Assembly (NCBI GenBank): GCA_938004375.1
Contig: CALKWH010000184.1
Span: forward strand, 1-5,423
Length of the DNA stretch: 5,423 nucleotides
From: an uncultured Pseudomonadota bacterium
GTDB taxonomy: Bacteria; Myxococcota_A; Polyangia; HGW-17
Direction: 5' to 3'
Below the pieces are notes generated by a model. It saw only the letters and a program-made list of their open reading frames with translations. It searched no databases and had not been told where the DNA came from. Below, in pieces: positions 1 through 2,883 of this stretch. A program made the position numbers and the translations under genes. Numbering within the stretch: position 1 is the first letter of the stretch; every line of letters begins with the position of its first letter.

Positions 1-46
1 ACCACCGAGATCTACACTCTTTCCCTACACGACGCTCTTCCGATCT
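1..46 (+). other. Illumina P5/TruSeq universal adapter (artefact)
   Basis: These bases match, without a mismatch, the last 46 bases of the 58-base Illumina TruSeq universal (P5) adapter, ending in the familiar GCTCTTCCGATCT ligation end. This is established knowledge of the library oligonucleotide, recalled rather than searched. The stretch is leftover adapter at a contig edge, not biology. The porin reading frame happens to stay open through it, so gene callers will extend the porin falsely into the adapter. Confidence 0.97.
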
Positions 47-1177
47 CTGACTTCGTGCCTGGGCTGCCTCGTGTGGTTGGGGATCGCGGGTCATCCGGTT
101 CCGGCGGTCGCCCGGCCGGAAGCCGCCGAGACCGTGGGGGGAGTCGACGTGGGCGGCACCGCCGTCAGCGTGCTGCAGCACGACGCCGCTTCCGGAGATC
201 TGGCCCTCAATCATCTGTTCCGCCTGGAGTTGGGGCGTCGCTTGGGACCGGGGAAGGGCGTCCTGGCCGTGTGGGAGTGGGGTCGCGGACCGGGACTGCA
301 GGTGCAAAGCCCTCTCGGGATCAACGACACGGTGGTCACCGCGCCGGGGGTCTCGCTCAAGGAGCTGGCCTGGATAGGAAAATTCCGACAACGGCGCCTG
401 TGTTTCAAGATTGGGCTCCTCGACCTTCCGGGACACACCGATGTCAATGGGAAGGCCGGCGACGAGACCAGCCAGTTTATGGGGTCCATGTTTATTCAGA
501 GCCCCATCATCCCCTTTCCCGCCATGGCGGCCCCGGGCATTGCCGCGCATCACGCTTTCGGGGACCGGCTCACGCTCGGCGTCGTCGTCGCGGAGGTCGG
601 GGCCCTGGAGGGAGGCGCCCTGGAGGGAGGCGCCCTGGAGGGGGGCGCCATGGAGGGCGACGGCGCGTCATTCCGGCACTTCCTCGGGCTGGAGGCGGTG
701 TTCCACGCGCCCGGTCTTCGGGCCGGAAACTATCGCGTGCTGTTCTGGCACACGGCGGTGGCGCCGGGGGAGGAGGAAGAGGAGGCCGACGTCCTACACA
801 CGGGGTTGAGCTTCTCCCTGGAACAGGAGCTCCTGCCGGTGTTGAACGTGTTCGCGCGGGGGGGGCTTCGGCACACTCCGGCTGCACGGGAGACCTTCCT
901 CTCGGCGGGCGGGACGCTCGCGGGCGGGCCTTGGCGGCGCCCGGACGACGAACTGGGGCTCGCGATCGGGGGCATCCTCTGCCGGGAGCAGTGTCATGGG
1001 GACCAGTCCCATGATCGGGTTTGGCCAGGGCTTCTGCAGGCCGAGCTCTATTATCGGGTGGCCCTGGGGGAACACTGGGAGGTGACCCCCGGTCTGCAAT
1101 GGCTCCATGACCGCCGATTTCCGGAGTCCTCGCGGCACCTGTGGGTGGCCCAATTACGGGTCAAGTTGAGTTTCTGA
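47..1177 (+). CDS. Carbohydrate-selective porin, OprB-like (5' partial)
   Basis: Probable outer-membrane beta-barrel porin of the OprB type, which lets sugars diffuse into the periplasm. The true start lies off the contig. From 47 the frame reads LTSCLGCLVWLGIAGHPVPA, a signal-peptide core ending in AVA before RPEAAE, so the GTG at 71 falls inside the signal sequence and is not a convincing start. Counting that GTG as residue 1, family-like features are LxLGRRLGPGKGVLAVWEWG (52-71), LKELAWIGKF then FKIGLLDL (96-119), DETSQFMGS (131-139), GLSFSLEQELLPVLNVFARG (245-264) and a C-terminal Phe at 368, the usual signal for outer-membrane assembly. Oddities are a four-copy pentapeptide block (177-196) and an acidic run GEEEEEAD (233-240), both probably in loops. 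The family call rests on remembered motifs; another 16-stranded porin is possible. The gene converges on the extensin-like gene, with 35 bp between the stop codons. Confidence 0.72.
   Translation: MTSCLGCLVWLGIAGHPVPAVARPEAAETVGGVDVGGTAVSVLQHDAASGDLALNHLFRLELGRRLGPGKGVLAVWEWGRGPGLQVQSPLGINDTVVTAPGVSLKELAWIGKFRQRRLCFKIGLLDLPGHTDVNGKAGDETSQFMGSMFIQSPIIPFPAMAAPGIAAHHAFGDRLTLGVVVAEVGALEGGALEGGALEGGAMEGDGASFRHFLGLEAVFHAPGLRAGNYRVLFWHTAVAPGEEEEEADVLHTGLSFSLEQELLPVLNVFARGGLRHTPAARETFLSAGGTLAGGPWRRPDDELGLAIGGILCREQCHGDQSHDRVWPGLLQAELYYRVALGEHWEVTPGLQWLHDRRFPESSRHLWVAQLRVKLSF
599..658 (+). repeat. Four 15-bp in-frame tandem units (GALEG/GAMEG)
   Basis: Four contiguous 15-bp units encode GALEG, GALEG, GALEG and GAMEG in the porin frame (residues 177-196 counted from the GTG at 71). 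Units 1-3 are nearly identical; unit 4 differs by CTG to ATG. Because the unit is 15 bp, gain or loss of a copy changes the protein by five residues without breaking the frame. The block follows a beta-strand-like run (LTLGVVVAEV), so it probably extends a loop or turn of the barrel. Confidence 0.9.
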
Positions 1178-1212
1178 CGATTTTGGGGTCCCGGGGGCCG
1201 TGCGACGTGCGG
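1178..1212. other. Short convergent intergenic gap, no clear terminator
   Basis: This 35-bp gap separates two convergent stop codons. It is GC-rich and contains only a short CCCGGG palindrome with G runs on either side. There is no stem of useful length followed by a T run on either strand. Termination here may be Rho-dependent, or the 3' ends may overlap as antisense transcripts; the sequence alone does not decide. Confidence 0.5.
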
Positions 1213-2247
1213 TCAGCGACGGGACTTTCGGCGGGCGGGGGGCTTCCGGCGCGGCTCCTTCGGGGTCTGCACCGAGGGCGACAGCGTCTTGGTCGTGTCC
1301 AGGTTGCGGGGCTTGAGGTAGGCGCGGTTGTTCCAGCAGCGCTCGCGGGCCTTGGGCGTGCGCTTCTTGTAGCAGACGTACCACTTCCACCAGTTCTCGA
1401 AGGCCGGCTCCCCGGGCAGGGGCTGATCGCCCAGGCGGCCGGCGTGGCGCGGGCGCATCCACTCGATGCGCCCCAGGCCGTCGATGTGGAAGTGGTTCTG
1501 GTGACCCCAGTCGCTGTCGGGGGTGAGCAGCAGCCGGAAGATGTTCGCCTTCTCGGCGGCGCACACGATCTGGCGCAGGAGCTTGCCGTCGGCGGTGGCG
1601 GGCTTGCCCACGCAGTCGTCCTTGGTGCCGTAGGCCTTGCGCCAGTCCTTGAGGACCACCAGCTCGCGCCCGTCGTCGAGGGTGACCGAGCGCACGTCCA
1701 CGGCCAGCCCGTGCCCGTGCTGGCTGATGATCCGCTTCCCCTCGGGGGGGCGGTAGGTGCTGGTCCAGGTGACGCGCTTGACCTTGTGGGCCGTGAGGAT
1801 GGGGGCGAACTTGAGGAGACTGTACACGAATTTGCAATCGATATGCATGGCCCCCTTCGGATCCCAGGCGTACAGCCATTCGACGCCGCCGATCTTTCCG
1901 AACACCAAGACGGGCGTCTCCACGCCACGCCGGGCCGGCCCCGTCTTGACGTCGATGCCGCGCTTGACCAGATCCCGGATGCAGGTCTGGCCGGTGAGCA
2001 CGGCGACGCTGGGGACCGTGGCGGTCGGCCCGTCCTCGTCCTCGCCATGGTCGTCGGCCTCTTTTTCGTGATCAGCCTCGTGCTCTTCGTCTTCCTCGTC
2101 GTCGTCGAAGATGTCCCAGTACTCCGGCTCGATGGGGCTGCCCTCGGCGAGGGTGGGGTCCATCTCGGCGGGGAGCGCGTAGGGCTCGCCGGGCCACGTA
2201 GGCGGCAAGGGCGTGGCGGCGAGCAATAAAAGCGCGAGCGCGAGCAT
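1213..2247 (-). CDS. Exported extensin-like / M15-type zinc peptidase-like protein
   Basis: Complete 344-residue protein, probably periplasmic or cell-surface, with the signature of the extensin-like C-terminal family (PF06904), related in fold to M15 D-Ala-D-Ala peptidases acting on peptidoglycan. The ATG is secure: an in-frame TAG lies five codons upstream with no alternative start between. The ribosome-binding site is weak (only GGA, 6 nt upstream). Residues 1-16 form a hydrophobic signal sequence oddly lacking a basic n-region. Residues 45-73 are acidic (19 Asp/Glu, three His). The catalytic-type core holds SQHGHGLAVD (175-184), giving H177 and D184 as likely zinc ligands, and WGHQNHFHID (247-256), where H254 (or H252) would be the third. 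Six Cys (89, 138, 212, 229, 292, 304) could form disulfides. The tail (330-344) has nine Lys/Arg in 15. Motifs are seen; enzymatic activity is inferred from the family. Confidence 0.8.
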   Translation of the reverse strand: MLALALLLLAATPLPPTWPGEPYALPAEMDPTLAEGSPIEPEYWDIFDDDEEDEEHEADHEKEADDHGEDEDGPTATVPSVAVLTGQTCIRDLVKRGIDVKTGPARRGVETPVLVFGKIGGVEWLYAWDPKGAMHIDCKFVYSLLKFAPILTAHKVKRVTWTSTYRPPEGKRIISQHGHGLAVDVRSVTLDDGRELVVLKDWRKAYGTKDDCVGKPATADGKLLRQIVCAAEKANIFRLLLTPDSDWGHQNHFHIDGLGRIEWMRPRHAGRLGDQPLPGEPAFENWWKWYVCYKKRTPKARERCWNNRAYLKPRNLDTTKTLSPSVQTPKEPRRKPPARRKSRR

Positions 2248-2397
2248 GACGCGTCCAAACTAGTGGAAAAACAGAAAAATTCCAGCTGTGTTTTGGGCGG
2301 GAGAGGGGCGATCGCAAAAGGGCGTCCCCGTTTGAGGTCACGCCGTGACCGGAACAATCTGCCCTGATCGGGGCTCAGACTGGTGGGATCGTGAGAA
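2248..2397. other. Upstream region of the extensin-like gene
   Basis: This 150-bp non-coding leader most likely holds the promoter of the minus-strand peptidase-like gene. I cannot point to a convincing -35/-10 pair or a sigma-54 site. It does hold a perfect 15-bp palindrome (2336-2350, listed separately) and a weaker 21-bp dyad TGGAA-11-TTCCA at 2264-2284 in an A-rich patch, 16 bp upstream of the ATG, where it could affect transcription or translation initiation. An isolated GCGATCGC octamer sits at 2308-2315. Confidence 0.45.
2336..2350. promoter_or_regulatory. Perfect 15-bp palindrome, operator-like
   Basis: GGTCACGCCGTGACC is an exact inverted repeat: two 7-bp arms around a single central base. 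It lies 89-103 bp upstream of the start of the extensin-like gene. Its length, symmetry and position fit a binding site for a dimeric transcription factor. The regulator is unknown, and only one copy was noticed in the window, so the role is inference. Confidence 0.45.
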
Positions 2398-2427
2398 CGA
2401 TTTCGATTTCGATTTCGATTTCGATTT
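2398..2427. repeat. Left hexamer tract, (CGATTT)x5
   Basis: Five exact contiguous copies of CGATTT, about 33% GC in an otherwise GC-rich window. Positions 2399-2424 are the exact reverse complement of 2793-2818, so this tract is the left arm of a 26-bp inverted repeat enclosing the 42-bp array. Translated on the minus strand it reads as alternating Ile-Glu, a by-product of the hexamer and not evidence of a protein. Confidence 0.95.
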
Positions 2428-2430
2428 GGA

Positions 2431-2493
2431 GTTGGAGTCCTGTGCCACAGAGGTGGAGTTCAGTGGCGGGAAGGTGGAGTTCCGCGGTCCGGA
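2431..2493. repeat. Three degenerate 21-bp tandem units
   Basis: Three imperfect units begin at 2431, 2452 and 2473, sharing the core GGTGGAGTTC (first copy GTTGGAGTCC) and then diverging. The 21-bp period is half of the adjacent 42-bp period. The units look decayed compared with the nearly identical 42-bp copies, so they may be an older layer of the same element. Confidence 0.65.
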
Positions 2494-2516
2494 CTTGTAA
2501 TTGGTTTTTTCTCATG

Positions 2517-2768
2517 TTGTGTTTAGAGAACGCGAAACTGTAGGCGCGTTTTCGGATGTTGTGTTTAGGGAACACGAAACTGTAGTCGCGTTTTCGGGAG
2601 TTGTGTTTAGAGAACGCGAAACTGTAGGCGCGTTTTCGGATGTTGTGTTTAGAGAATGCGAAACTGTAGTCGCGTTTTCGGGAGTTGTGTTTAGAGAACG
2701 CGAAACTGTAGGCGCGTTTTCGGATGTTGTGTTTAGAGAATGCGAAACTGTAGGCGCGTTTTCAGGGG
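2517..2768. repeat. Six 42-bp tandem units, arranged as three 84-bp pairs
   Basis: Units start at 2517, 2559, 2601, 2643, 2685 and 2727 with no spacer between them. Units 1, 3 and 5 are identical. Units 2 and 4 share TAGTCGCG and a GGGAG end instead of TAGGCGCG and GGATG, which gives an alternating A-B pattern of 84-bp pairs. Unit 6 is a hybrid with a diverged end. A degenerate partial unit (about 9 of 13 matches to the unit end) precedes at 2504-2516. Unit 1 is 48% GC by count. Each unit carries a hairpin: GAGAACGCG and CGCGTTTTC around a 10-base loop (2526-2553 in unit 1). Confidence 0.95.
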
Positions 2769-2771
2769 TCA

Positions 2772-2790
2772 GGAGAGCTTGGACCTCTCC
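2772..2790. repeat. Small dyad GGAGAG-7-CTCTCC
   Basis: A perfect 6-bp inverted repeat with a 7-base loop lies between the last 42-bp unit and the right hexamer arm. It could add one more small hairpin inside the composite element. No T run follows on either strand, so I do not call it a terminator. Confidence 0.6.
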
Positions 2791-2792
2791 AG

Positions 2793-2818
2793 TCGAAATC
2801 GAAATCGAAATCGAAATC
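2793..2818. repeat. Right inverted arm, (CGAAAT)x4
   Basis: Four contiguous copies of CGAAAT, flanked by T and C, are the exact reverse complement of 2399-2424. They form the right arm of the 26-bp inverted repeat. The related sequence CGATTCGATT follows at 2821-2830, a possible remnant of an older hexamer tract in the opposite orientation. Confidence 0.95.
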
Positions 2819-2828
2819 CCCGATTCGA

Positions 2829-2843
2829 TTCCCCCGTGGGGAA
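2829..2843 (-). terminator. Weak terminator-like hairpin after the mosaic gene
   Basis: TTCCCC and GGGGAA form a perfect 6-bp stem around a 3-base loop, 40 bp beyond the stop codon of the minus-strand mosaic gene. The position and GC-rich core suit a terminator, but the downstream minus-strand sequence is only moderately T-rich (it runs into GATTTC repeats) and lacks a proper T run. It may act as a 3'-end stabiliser instead. Confidence 0.3.
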
Positions 2844-2883
2844 GTGGGAATGATGACCCCTTGCAGGCTGCTCGCCAGGACCG

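Larger units (their letters stand above)
2399..2818. repeat. Composite inverted-repeat element with nested tandem arrays
   Basis: A 420-bp unit bounded by perfect 26-bp inverted arms (2399-2424 and 2793-2818) made of a simple hexamer. Inside, in order, are three degenerate 21-bp units, a partial 42-bp unit, six full 42-bp units and a 6-bp dyad (2772-2790). Outside the arms, 2382-2391 and 2826-2835 are also 8/10 complementary, suggesting a longer, partly decayed dyad. There is no transposase or integrase gene and no visible target-site duplication at either edge. It lies between two minus-strand genes. It could be a structured RNA gene, a MITE-like element or an extragenic structural DNA element; I do not recognise a named family. 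Confidence 0.75.

Noticed and set aside
47..58. Lipobox LTSC in the porin leader
   Set aside because: The Cys is followed by a long hydrophobic run and an AVA cleavage-like site, which fits an ordinary signal peptide of an outer-membrane barrel and not a lipoprotein.
55..1014. Plus-strand open frame overlapping the porin gene
   Set aside because: Gly/Arg-rich low-complexity translation, no recognisable motifs, and it competes with the porin frame that has family motifs and a C-terminal Phe.
2308..2315. GCGATCGC octamer (HIP1-like)
   Set aside because: A single copy of an 8-bp palindrome in GC-rich DNA is not informative, and HIP1 is a cyanobacterial feature.
1161..2357. Longer minus-strand open frame overlapping the extensin-like gene in another frame
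   Set aside because: Its product is an Arg/Ser/Pro-rich sequence without domains, typical of a shadow frame in GC-rich DNA. The overlapping 1213-2247 frame has a signal peptide and zinc motifs.
2517..2768. CRISPR array
   Set aside because: The 42-bp units are contiguous, with no unique spacers between them, and there are no cas genes in the window.
2399..2818. Classical insertion sequence with terminal inverted repeats
   Set aside because: No transposase frame inside, the arms are a simple hexamer, and the flanks show no target-site duplication. A non-autonomous element is still possible and is noted in the findings.
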